NCBI GenBank assembly: GCA_012799265.1
Contig: JAAZLP010000277.1
Coordinates: 1 to 31,492 of the forward strand
Reading direction: 5' to 3'
DNA from: Phyllobacteriaceae bacterium
Lineage (GTDB): Bacteria; Pseudomonadota; Alphaproteobacteria; Rhizobiales; Devosiaceae
DNA length: 31,492 nt
Shown here: in pieces, positions 7,975 to 16,429 of the stretch
How the letters are laid out: each line of letters starts with the position of its first letter
Position numbering within the stretch: position 1 is the first letter of the stretch
Notes under the pieces: model-generated
What the model was told of the DNA's origin: nothing
Seen by the model: the letters and a program-made list of their open reading frames with translations, nothing else
The model's database searches: none
Translations under genes and position numbers: made by a program

Positions 7975-8798
7975 TGGCTACCCGTATCGACCGCCGCTTT
8001 GCCGAGTGCAAGGCCCAGAACCGCCCGGCACTCGTCACCTTCATCATGGCTGGCGATCCTGATCTCGCCACCGGCCAGGCCATTCTCAACGCCCTGCCGC
8101 AGGCCGGCGCCGATGTGATCGAACTGGGCATGCCCTTTTCCGATCCGATGGCTGATGGCGTTGCCATCCAGCTCGGCGGTCAGCGCGCACTGGCATCCGG
8201 CCAGAGCCTGCGCGGCGTGCTCGGCATGGTGGAAGAATTCCGCCGCAAGGACGAGACCACGCCCATCGTGCTTATGGGCTACTATAACCCCATCTATATC
8301 TTTGGCGTTGAGGCATTCCTGGCTGCGGCCAAGGAAGCCGGTGTCGATGGTCTCATCGTTGTCGACCTGCCGCCCGAAGAAGACGACGAGCTCTGCATCC
8401 CGGCGCTCAAGGCGGGTATCAACTTCATCCGCCTGACCACGCCGACCACCGACGACAAGCGTCTCCCGGCTGTGCTCGCGAACACCTCGGGCTTTGTCTA
8501 TTACGTCTCGATGACCGGTGTGACCGGCGCGGCGATCAAGTCGCGCGGCGCCGTTGGCGATGCGGTCGATCGCATCAAGGGCCATACCGACCTGCCGGTT
8601 GCTGTCGGCTTTGGCATCAAGACTGCCGACGATGCTGCCGAGATCGGCAAGCATGCCGATGGCATCGTGGTGGGTTCGGTTCTGGTCGATGCCGTTGCCA
8701 AGTCCCTTGTCGACGGCAAGGCCAGCGAGACGACGGTTTCGGTGGTTCGGGACATCGTCGCCGATCTCGCCGAAGGGGTGAAGCGGGCTCGCGCATAG
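7974..8798 (+). CDS. trpA: Tryptophan synthase alpha subunit
   Basis: TrpA splits indole-3-glycerol phosphate to indole, which passes through a tunnel to TrpB. It has 274 residues and a TIM-barrel fold. The catalytic residues are Glu50 in DVIELGMPFSDP and Asp61 in ADG. The segments YYNPI, VDLPPEE, TGVTGA, GFGIKT and VGSVLV occur in the expected order and bind the substrate phosphate. The start overlaps the trpB stop by one base. It is the last gene of the trpFBA group, and 124 bases separate it from accD. Confidence 0.97.
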   Translation: MATRIDRRFAECKAQNRPALVTFIMAGDPDLATGQAILNALPQAGADVIELGMPFSDPMADGVAIQLGGQRALASGQSLRGVLGMVEEFRRKDETTPIVLMGYYNPIYIFGVEAFLAAAKEAGVDGLIVVDLPPEEDDELCIPALKAGINFIRLTTPTTDDKRLPAVLANTSGFVYYVSMTGVTGAAIKSRGAVGDAVDRIKGHTDLPVAVGFGIKTADDAAEIGKHADGIVVGSVLVDAVAKSLVDGKASETTVSVVRDIVADLAEGVKRARA

Positions 8799-8922
8799 AA
8801 CGGAAACTATGAGGCGTGGATTGCTTCTGCGCCTTGGTTCCCCCAATGCTGTTAGCCTGATATGAATTGCCACAATTGACGACTAAGTGGTCCCGCAATG
8901 GATCACCGCGAAAGGCCGCGCC

Positions 8923-9903
8923 ATGAACTGGATCGACAATTTCGTCCGCCCGAAAATCCGCTCGTTCCTCAACAACAAGCGTGACACGCCGGAAAACCTT
9001 TGGGTCAAGGATCCCGAGTCCGGCGAGATGGTGTTCTATCGCGATCTCGAAGCCAATCAGTGGGTGGTGCCGAATTCCGGCCACCACATGAAGATCAAGC
9101 CGACGGATCGTCTGGCGACCTTCCTCGATGACGGCAAATACGATCTGGTGCCCGTCGCCCCGGTGCCGGTCGATCCGCTGAAATTCCGCGATCAGAAGCG
9201 CTATGTCGATCGCCTCAAGGAGAACCGTGCCAAGACCGGTTTCGAGGACAGCGTTCTGGTGGCGACCGGCAATCTCTATGAGCGCGCCGTGACCGTTGCC
9301 ATCCAGGATTTCGACTTCATGGGCGGCTCGCTCGGCATGGCCGCCGGGCAGGGGATCATCACGGGTCTTGAAACCGCTGTGCGCCTCAAGACCCCCTTCA
9401 TTCTCTTCGTGGCTTCGGGCGGCGCGCGCATGCAGGAAGGCATTCTGAGCCTCATGCAGATGGCGCGCACCACCGTCGCCGTGCTGCGCCTGCGCGAAGC
9501 GGGTCTGCCTTTCTTCGTCGTCCTCACAAACCCGACCACCGGCGGCGTCACCGCCTCCTATGCCATGATCGGCGACGTGCACATTGCCGAGCCGGGCGCC
9601 CTGATCGGCTTTGCCGGTCAGCGCGTCATCGAGCAGACCATTCGCGAAAAGCTGCCCAAGGGCTTCCAGCGTTCGGAATATCTCTACACCCACGGCATGG
9701 TCGACATGGTTGTGCACCGCCACAACCTGCGCTCCACCATCGGTTCGCTTGCCGCCATCCTCACCAATGCGCCGGCCAATGAGGCGATCACCGACAATGG
9801 CACCAAGGCCATTGCTGCGCAGGCCAGCATGCGTGAGGCCGCTTTGGCCGCAGAGGGCGACGACGACATCCTCCCGCCCTCGACCGCCGCACACGCCGAG
9901 TAG
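8923..9903 (+). CDS. accD: Acetyl-CoA carboxylase carboxyltransferase subunit beta
   Basis: AccD forms the carboxyltransferase with AccA and makes malonyl-CoA for fatty acid synthesis. The 326-residue protein has the crotonase-like fold with ASGGARMQEG (from residue 164), NPTTGGVTASYA (from 203) and the GFAGQRVIEQT segment. The frame is open to 8887, but ATG 8923 gives the usual rhizobial head MNWIDNFVRPKI and has AAAGG seven bases upstream. The N-terminal zinc ribbon of E. coli AccD needs four cysteines. The matching region here (about 27-56) has none, and the whole protein contains no cysteine. Rhizobial relatives have also lost most of these residues. The C-terminal tail is Ala-rich and acidic. 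folC, which often follows, is absent. Confidence 0.96.
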   Translation: MNWIDNFVRPKIRSFLNNKRDTPENLWVKDPESGEMVFYRDLEANQWVVPNSGHHMKIKPTDRLATFLDDGKYDLVPVAPVPVDPLKFRDQKRYVDRLKENRAKTGFEDSVLVATGNLYERAVTVAIQDFDFMGGSLGMAAGQGIITGLETAVRLKTPFILFVASGGARMQEGILSLMQMARTTVAVLRLREAGLPFFVVLTNPTTGGVTASYAMIGDVHIAEPGALIGFAGQRVIEQTIREKLPKGFQRSEYLYTHGMVDMVVHRHNLRSTIGSLAAILTNAPANEAITDNGTKAIAAQASMREAALAAEGDDDILPPSTAAHAE

Positions 9904-9999
9904 GCGCTTTACCGCGGGTTAAGGGCACACCCTCTATGGATGGGGCGAGGCCGGGCGTTTGACGCCCGGATTCTGCGCATCAGTCCAGGGAGGGTCCCG

Positions 10000-12633
10000 A
10001 TGTCGCGGCTTGCATTGCCAATTGCCCGTAAATTGCCGCTGGCGCTTCTGGCGTCGGCGCTGCTTGTCAGCATTGGTGTCGGTACCGCCAGCTACCTGAT
10101 CGGCAGTCAGGCGCTGCGCAGTGCGGCCGAGAACACGCTGGCGACCATTGCCAATGAACGCGCCGCGGCCCTTTCGACCTATCTCAGCGCCGTCGAGGAC
10201 GATCTCGTCGCCACCTCGCGCTCGGAAGCGACCGTGCAGGCGCTGCGCGATTTCGGTGGCGCCTGGCTGCAGTTCAAGACCGACCCCACCGCCGAAGTGC
10301 GGGCGCTCTATGTGGACGACAATCCAAATAAGGACGACCTCTCGGCGCTCGAGACTTTGGGGACGACCGGCGCCTATGACGTCACCCATACCCGCTTCCA
10401 CAAGGGCTTTCGCGACCAGATCGGCGCGCGCGGCTATCGCGACCTCTACCTTTTCGACACCAAAGGTTTCCTTGTCTATTCGGTGAACAAGCAGGCTGAT
10501 TTCGGCACCAGCTTCGCTGAAGGCGGCGCGCTGGCCGATACGGCGCTGGGGCGTGTGTTCCGGGAAGCGGCGGCCATCACTGATCCCACCCAGATCGCCT
10601 TTGCCGATTTCGCACCCTATGCCGCCGCTGGCGATCTGCCGGCGAGCTTCTTTGCCAAGCCGGTGTTCAACGCCCAGGGCCGCATGGTCGGCGTCCTGGC
10701 GTTCCAGCTGCCCTCCGAGCGGCTTGATGGTGTCATCGGCAGTCGGACGGGGCTCGGCGAAACCGGCGAGGTTCTGGTTGTCGGTCCCGATGGCCTTCTG
10801 CGCTCGGATTCTGTCTTTACCGAAGGCAATGACGCCCTCGCCACCGGCTTTTCTGGCCCCGTGCTCGACGCGGCTCTGGCGGGGGAAGCGGTCAATGGCG
10901 AAACCGCCGACTATCGCGCCACCAATATGCTCGTTGCCGCCGCGCCCATAGACACGAAAGCAGGGCGATGGGCCGCCATAGCGGTCATGGAGAGCGACGA
11001 GGTGCTCGCGCCGGTCGCCAATATGCGCAACATGATGCTGCTGATCGGCGCCGGCCTGCTCGCGGTCGTCGCCATGCTCAGTCTTCTCTTCTCGCGGTCC
11101 ATTACCCGCCCGATCACCAGGCTGACCGGCACGATGGAAAATGTCGCGCGCGGCAATTTCGATGTCGATGTGCCGGGCAATGAGCGGAGCGACGAGCTGG
11201 GCGCCATGGCCCGGGCTGTGGAAGTCTTCCGCGAAAATGGTCGCCGCGTCTCCCAGCTGACCGAGGCGGAGGCCGCGCAGGCCCTCGCCAATCAGGAAGA
11301 GCGGGCGCGTATGATGGTGAGCCTGCAGCGCGCCTTTGGCGATGTCGTCGATGCCGCAATCGCGGGTGATTTCTCGCGCCGCGTGGATACCAATTTCCCC
11401 GATGCCGAGCTCAACGCGCTGGCGGCCTCGGTCAACCAGCTGGTCGAGACCGTCGATCGCGGCATTGGCGAAACGGGGGAAGTGCTCTCCGCCCTGGCCG
11501 ATGCCGATCTCACAAGACGGGTGCTCGGCACCTATCAGGGCAGCTTTGCCCGCCTCAAGGCGGATACCAACAAGGTCGCCGAAAAGCTGGGCGAGATCGT
11601 CTCCGATTTGCGGGGCACCTCCGGTTCGCTCAAGACCGCGACGCGCGACATTCTCTCGGGCGCCAATGATCTTTCCGAGCGCACCAGCAAGCAGGCCGCG
11701 ACCATCGAGGAAACCTCGGCCACCATGGAGCAGCTGGCAGTCACCGTGCTCGGCAATGCCGACAAGGCCGAGAACGCCAGCCGCAAGGCGCTGACGGTTT
11801 CGCGCACGGCCGAAGAGGGCGGCGCGGTCATGAACTCGGCGACCGAGGCGATGGAGCGGATCACCGCTTCCTCCGCCAAGATCTCCAACATCATTGGCAT
11901 GATCGACGACATTGCCTTCCAGACCAATCTCCTCGCGCTCAATGCCTCGGTCGAGGCGGCGCGGGCCGGGGATGCGGGCAAGGGCTTTGCCGTGGTGGCG
12001 GTCGAAGTGCGGCGTCTGGCGCAGAGCGCTGCCAGTGCTTCGGCGGATGTGAAGGCGCTGATCGAGCAGAGTGCCGACGAGGTCAAGGGCGGCAGCAAGC
12101 TCGTGACGGAAGCGGCGAACAAGCTCGCCAGCATGCTCGAGGGCATCCGCGACAACACCAATGCGCTTCAGGCCATTGCCAGCGAAAGCCGCGAACAGGC
12201 TTCCGCCATTGAAGAGGTCAATGTCGCGGTCCGGCTGATGGACGAGATGACCCAGCACAATGCGGCGCTGGTCGAGGAAACCAATGCCGCCATCGAGCAG
12301 ACCGAAGCTCAAGCGCAGAAGCTCGACGCCATTGTCGATATTTTCCGCATGGAAGAAGCGCGTATCGCAAAGACCGAGACGGTTGCAGCGTCAGGGCTAG
12401 AGGCGCTGGAAAAGGCATTGCCGCCGCAGAAGCCTGTGGCCCAACGAGCGCCAGCTTCCGAGCCTGATAAGAAGCCGCTGCCGCGTGTTGCGCCGCGCCC
12501 CAAGGCGCCGGTCACGATTGACGAAAAGGGCGGCATCCGCGGCATGCAAGAAAAATTGAAGACTGTTGCCTCGACCTATCTCAAGCGCACCAATACGGCG
12601 GCCAAGATCGACGACGACTGGTCCGAATTCTGA
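10000..12633 (+). CDS. Methyl-accepting chemotaxis protein (dCache-like sensor, HAMP, CheR-docking tail)
   Basis: A transmembrane chemoreceptor of 877 residues that passes ligand signals to CheA and CheW. A first membrane helix lies near residues 13-35. A periplasmic sensor of about 310 residues resembles a double Cache domain (RDLYLFDTKGFLVYS, then FAKPVFNAQGRMVGVLAFQ). The second helix is near 345-366, followed by a HAMP domain at 367-420 and a second HAMP-like segment near 467-530. The signalling domain covers about 545-765 and has the conserved tip AFQTNLLALNASVEAARAG. A Pro/Lys-rich linker ends in DWSEF at 873-877, which fits the xWxxF pentapeptide that tethers CheR and CheB. ATG 10000 has GGAGGG five bases upstream. 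The ligand is unknown. It stands between accD and the add genes, with no other chemotaxis gene nearby. Confidence 0.93.
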   Translation: MSRLALPIARKLPLALLASALLVSIGVGTASYLIGSQALRSAAENTLATIANERAAALSTYLSAVEDDLVATSRSEATVQALRDFGGAWLQFKTDPTAEVRALYVDDNPNKDDLSALETLGTTGAYDVTHTRFHKGFRDQIGARGYRDLYLFDTKGFLVYSVNKQADFGTSFAEGGALADTALGRVFREAAAITDPTQIAFADFAPYAAAGDLPASFFAKPVFNAQGRMVGVLAFQLPSERLDGVIGSRTGLGETGEVLVVGPDGLLRSDSVFTEGNDALATGFSGPVLDAALAGEAVNGETADYRATNMLVAAAPIDTKAGRWAAIAVMESDEVLAPVANMRNMMLLIGAGLLAVVAMLSLLFSRSITRPITRLTGTMENVARGNFDVDVPGNERSDELGAMARAVEVFRENGRRVSQLTEAEAAQALANQEERARMMVSLQRAFGDVVDAAIAGDFSRRVDTNFPDAELNALAASVNQLVETVDRGIGETGEVLSALADADLTRRVLGTYQGSFARLKADTNKVAEKLGEIVSDLRGTSGSLKTATRDILSGANDLSERTSKQAATIEETSATMEQLAVTVLGNADKAENASRKALTVSRTAEEGGAVMNSATEAMERITASSAKISNIIGMIDDIAFQTNLLALNASVEAARAGDAGKGFAVVAVEVRRLAQSAASASADVKALIEQSADEVKGGSKLVTEAANKLASMLEGIRDNTNALQAIASESREQASAIEEVNVAVRLMDEMTQHNAALVEETNAAIEQTEAQAQKLDAIVDIFRMEEARIAKTETVAASGLEALEKALPPQKPVAQRAPASEPDKKPLPRVAPRPKAPVTIDEKGGIRGMQEKLKTVASTYLKRTNTAAKIDDDWSEF

Positions 12634-12710
12634 GTAGAGCTGCCCCGGGCGCGTATCGGGGCGGGTTGAGGCTCTGGACAGTGGGGGCTTCCGGCTGTTG
12701 TATCCGGGGC

Positions 12711-13400
12711 ATGGAAAAGCCTGCCCGATTCCCTGACGTCATGATGCTTGCTGCCGGGCTGGGGACACGCCTCCGCCCGCTGACAGAGACAATGCCCAAG
12801 CCACTCGTGCCCGTGGCAGGCGTGCCGCTGATCGAGCTGGTCATGCTTAATGCACGGGCCGAAGGCGCCAAGCGCTTCATCGCCAATGCGCATTACCGCG
12901 CCGAACAGCTCGTCGCCCATTTCGGCGGGCTGGTGAAGATCAATCGCGAGGATGAACTGCTGGGCACGGGCGGTGGCGTCAAGGCAGCGCTGCCCATGAT
13001 CCATTCCGACCCGTTCTTCGTCATGAACACCGATGCCTTCTGGCCTGCTGGCGCCGACACGCCGCTGGAGCGGATGATGGCGCGCTATGGGGGTGCCGAC
13101 GAGATTGTGCTCCTCTGCGTGCAGCCGCATCGGGCAACGGGTTTTGGTCGCAGCCACGATTTCTGTCTTGATCCGCGCGGCAATGTTACCCGCGATTACG
13201 GCGCTCCGGTCATCTATGCGGGCGTGGCGCTCCTCGGCAAAAAGCTCTTTGCCGACACGCCCGACGGGGCCTTCTCGCTCAACCACCTTATCGATGCGGC
13301 GCTGGAGGAAGAACGGCTCAAGGGCGTCGTTCTCGATGCGCCCTGGTATCATGTTGGTGATCCCGCAGGTCTTGCGGCAGCAGAGCAGGCGCTGGGATGA
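12711..13400 (+). CDS. Sugar-phosphate nucleotidyltransferase, MurU-like
   Basis: A 229-residue nucleotidyltransferase with a Rossmann-like fold. The signature LAAGLGTRLRPLTE...PKPLVPV begins near residue 13, the metal-binding Asp is in VMNTDAF, and the substrate loop is GTGGG. By family and context it resembles MurU, the UTP:N-acetylmuramate 1-phosphate uridylyltransferase of a cell-wall recycling route, but other sugar substrates are possible. In relatives it follows tsaE and the kinase gene amgK. Neither is upstream here, where the chemoreceptor ends. The frame is open from TTG 12666. ATG 12711 gives the usual short lead before the signature, but neither start has a strong ribosome site. 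Its stop overlaps the addB start (ATGA). Confidence 0.8.
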   Translation: MEKPARFPDVMMLAAGLGTRLRPLTETMPKPLVPVAGVPLIELVMLNARAEGAKRFIANAHYRAEQLVAHFGGLVKINREDELLGTGGGVKAALPMIHSDPFFVMNTDAFWPAGADTPLERMMARYGGADEIVLLCVQPHRATGFGRSHDFCLDPRGNVTRDYGAPVIYAGVALLGKKLFADTPDGAFSLNHLIDAALEEERLKGVVLDAPWYHVGDPAGLAAAEQALG

Positions 13401-16400
13401 GCCTTTTTTCCGTCGCGCCATCAACACCCTTCCTGCCCTGCCTCGCCGGGGCGGTGATGGATGGGCGGCTTCTGGGGGGATGGGACCAGAGCGGACCCTT
13501 CTGGCTCAGCGATGTGACCATCATCCTGCCCACGAGACGCGCGCGCGACATGCTGGTGGCAGCCTTTGCCGCCCACCCCCAGTTCACCGGGCTCCTTCCC
13601 GATATCCGTACATTCGGCGGCGAAGAGACCGATGAGGAGCCCTTCCTGCCGCCCTTTGATGCGCCACCGCTGCCGGACGTGGCGAGCGGGGTCGAGCGGC
13701 GCCTGGTGCTGTCGCAACTGGTGGCGCAATGGGCGCGCAGCGAGCGCGGCAGCCTCGCTTTTTCGACGCCGCCAACGGCGGCGGAAATTTTCTCCATGGC
13801 CGGTTCGCTGGGCCGGCTGATCGACGACCTCACCATCGAAGAGCGGACGCCGACCGATATTCGCGCGCTGGGTGCCGACATGGCGCAGGAGCTGGGAGAA
13901 TATTGGCAGCAGACGCTCGATTTCCTCGCCATCGCGCTGGATGTCTGGCCCGCCATGTTGGGCGAGAACCGGGCCGATAGTGCCGCCCTGCGCGGCGCGC
14001 GGCTTGATCGACAGGCACTGGCCGCGAGCCACCTCTATGGTGACCGGCCGGTCATTGCAGCGGGCTCAACCGGTTCCATTCCCGCAACCGCGCGTCTCCT
14101 TGCCGCCATCGCAAAACTGAAGCGGGGTGCCGTGGTGCTGCCGGGGCTCGACCTTGCCATGCGAGTCGAGACCCATGAGGCGCTGCTCAACCCGGACAAA
14201 AACCCGCATGGCCACCCGCAATATGGTCTCGCCCATCTGCTGCGCCGCTTTGGCGCGAGCGTTGGCGAAGTGGTGGAACTCTGCCCGGAAGAGCACAAGC
14301 GCACGGCGATCATCAATCACGCCCTGGCGCTGACGGAGGATACAGCCCTCTGGTCGGAGCAGCGACCAGCGGATGAAGACATTGCCGAGGCGCTGGCGGG
14401 TGTCTCCATCATCCGGGCGCGGCATGAGGACGAGGAAGCACGGGCCATCGCTTTGGCGGCGCGTGCGGCGCTGGAAGTGGGGCAGACGGTCGGCATTGTT
14501 ACGCCTGACCGTAATCTGGCGCGCCGCATTGCCGCTGAACTCAAGCGCTTTGCCATCCATGTCGACGACGCGGCGGGCGCGCCACTGTTCCAGTCACCCG
14601 CAGGGCGTCTGGCGCGGCAGGTGCTGCAACTGGTCGCGGGACAATGCGCGGCGCTCGATCTTGTGGCGCTTTTGCGCAACCCCGCCGCGGCGCTGGGCGA
14701 CCGACAGCGGACGGCCGAGTTGGCCGATCTGGTGGATCTCGGGCTTTTGCGCGGGCAGCGGCTGACGCCGGGCATGAAGGGCCTGCGCGAAATGCTGGCG
14801 TTTCATCGCGAAGACGCTGCGAGAGACTGGAAAGATGCCGAACGGCGCTGGGCGCGACGGCTTTCGTCTGAGGAAATGGACAGGGTGGCGGCGCTGCTGG
14901 ATGCCATTGAGGCTGCCATCGCGCCGATGCTGTCCCTCCTGGCGCAGAGCGAGATCGATGCGGCGCATCTTGCCACCGCGCTCTGGCAGAGCGTTGACGC
15001 GATAAGCGCGGGGGGCAATCTCCGCGGCCGCGAGGAACTGGCCGATTGGGCCGGGCAGCTGACCGCCTATGTTGGCAAGGGGCATCGCTTCCCGCCCTTC
15101 GGGCTGGATGGCGTTCTCGCAACGCTGATGAGCGGCTTTGAGGTGCGCAATCGCGAGGAGCGCCGCAGCGACATCGCCATCTGGGGCCAGCTCGAAGCGC
15201 GCCTGATGAGCCCCGATGTGATGATCCTCGGCGCGCTCAACGAGGACAAATGGCCCGCGACGGCCGATCCCGGCCCCTGGCTCAGTCGCGGCATGCGCAT
15301 CAAGGCGGGGCTCGAGCCGCCTGAGCGCGGACAGGGGCTGGCGGCGCATGACTTTGCCCAGGCCATCGGCAATGAAAGGGTCATCATCGCCTATGCCGAT
15401 CGCGTTGGTTCGAGCCCGGCCCTGCCGTCGCGCCTCGTTCAGCGGCTCGACGCCTTTGTGGGTGAAAAGCATGCCGAAGCCATGCGTGACCGCGGAGCGA
15501 TCTGGCTCACGGCCGCCCGGGCGTTAGATGCGGTTTCAACGGTTGAAGGGGCCAAGCGTCCTTCTCCCAATCCGCCGGTCTGGACGCGTCCGCGCAGGCT
15601 CTCGGTGACGGAAGTCGAGACGCTGATGCGCTCGCCCTATGACCTCTATGCCAAGCATGTCCTGAATCTGCGGCCACTTGATCCGCTCGGCGATGACCCG
15701 GATGCGCGCGAACGCGGCACCATTGTGCATGCGATTTTCGCCCGCTTCGTCATCGAGAAAAACGATCCTGCCGCGCCCGATGCGCTCGAGCGGCTGATGG
15801 TGATCGCGACCGAAGAATTCGCGGGGCTCGACGCCATTGGCGAGCGGCGCGATATCTGGCTGCGGCGGTTCCAGACCGCGGCGGAGCAGTTTCTCGATTA
15901 TGAGCGGGCGCGATCATCGCTCGTGGCCACACGTCATGCTGAAATTTCCGGTCGCTGGGCGCTCAACCTCGCCGAACCCTTTGTCATTACCGGGCAGGCT
16001 GACCGCGTCGACCAATTGCTCGACGGCACGCTGGAAATCCTCGATTTCAAGACCGGCTCACCACCCACACCGGGCAGCATGAAGGCTTTTGAGGCTCCGC
16101 AATTGCCGGTGGAAGCCTTGATGGCGGAGGCGGGGGCGCTGGAGAACATTGCTTCGGCCCAAACCTCGCGCCTCACCTATGTGAAGATCGGGCTCGGCCC
16201 GGAGGCCTTCAAGCCCAGCGATTTTGCGACCGCGGACGGCATGGACATCATGGACGCAGCCCAGGAAGTAGGGCGCCGGATGCAGGGCCATATCGAGCAT
16301 TTCCTGATGCGGGAGACGCCGATGCCCGCGCGCCTCCTGCCGCTCAAGAGCCAGCGATTTGCCGGGGCCTATGACCATCTGGCGCGTGTCGCCGAATGGA

Positions 16401-16429
16401 CTGCTGTCGACGGGGAGGACGAGGCGTGA
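13397..16429 (+). CDS. addB: Double-strand break repair protein AddB
   Basis: AddB is a subunit of the AddAB helicase-nuclease, which processes double-strand breaks for RecA-dependent repair, the alphaproteobacterial counterpart of RecBCD. The protein has 1010 residues. The N-terminal part is a degenerate helicase-like domain (LPTRRARDMLVAAF near residues 45-58). The C-terminal RecB-type nuclease shows GQADRVDQL and EILDFKTG, with Asp883 and Lys885 in the active site. The Fe-S cysteines of Bacillus AddB are missing: the segment expected to read CPY reads SPYDLYAKHVL. The start overlaps the upstream nucleotidyltransferase by four bases and the stop overlaps the addA start, so the three genes are translationally linked. 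Confidence 0.94.
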   Translation: MSLFSVAPSTPFLPCLAGAVMDGRLLGGWDQSGPFWLSDVTIILPTRRARDMLVAAFAAHPQFTGLLPDIRTFGGEETDEEPFLPPFDAPPLPDVASGVERRLVLSQLVAQWARSERGSLAFSTPPTAAEIFSMAGSLGRLIDDLTIEERTPTDIRALGADMAQELGEYWQQTLDFLAIALDVWPAMLGENRADSAALRGARLDRQALAASHLYGDRPVIAAGSTGSIPATARLLAAIAKLKRGAVVLPGLDLAMRVETHEALLNPDKNPHGHPQYGLAHLLRRFGASVGEVVELCPEEHKRTAIINHALALTEDTALWSEQRPADEDIAEALAGVSIIRARHEDEEARAIALAARAALEVGQTVGIVTPDRNLARRIAAELKRFAIHVDDAAGAPLFQSPAGRLARQVLQLVAGQCAALDLVALLRNPAAALGDRQRTAELADLVDLGLLRGQRLTPGMKGLREMLAFHREDAARDWKDAERRWARRLSSEEMDRVAALLDAIEAAIAPMLSLLAQSEIDAAHLATALWQSVDAISAGGNLRGREELADWAGQLTAYVGKGHRFPPFGLDGVLATLMSGFEVRNREERRSDIAIWGQLEARLMSPDVMILGALNEDKWPATADPGPWLSRGMRIKAGLEPPERGQGLAAHDFAQAIGNERVIIAYADRVGSSPALPSRLVQRLDAFVGEKHAEAMRDRGAIWLTAARALDAVSTVEGAKRPSPNPPVWTRPRRLSVTEVETLMRSPYDLYAKHVLNLRPLDPLGDDPDARERGTIVHAIFARFVIEKNDPAAPDALERLMVIATEEFAGLDAIGERRDIWLRRFQTAAEQFLDYERARSSLVATRHAEISGRWALNLAEPFVITGQADRVDQLLDGTLEILDFKTGSPPTPGSMKAFEAPQLPVEALMAEAGALENIASAQTSRLTYVKIGLGPEAFKPSDFATADGMDIMDAAQEVGRRMQGHIEHFLMRETPMPARLLPLKSQRFAGAYDHLARVAEWTAVDGEDEA

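Noticed and set aside
9951..9969. Hairpin CCGGGCG/CGCCCGG after accD as an intrinsic terminator
   Set aside because: The stem is perfect but no T-run follows, so the terminator call is not supported.
9934..12312. Long minus-strand open frame opposite the chemoreceptor gene
   Set aside because: The plus strand encodes a full receptor with HAMP and signalling domains, so the antisense frame is a by-product of codon bias.
12642..12662. Hairpin GCCCCG/CGGGGC after the chemoreceptor gene
   Set aside because: A six-pair stem without T-run is common by chance in GC-rich DNA.
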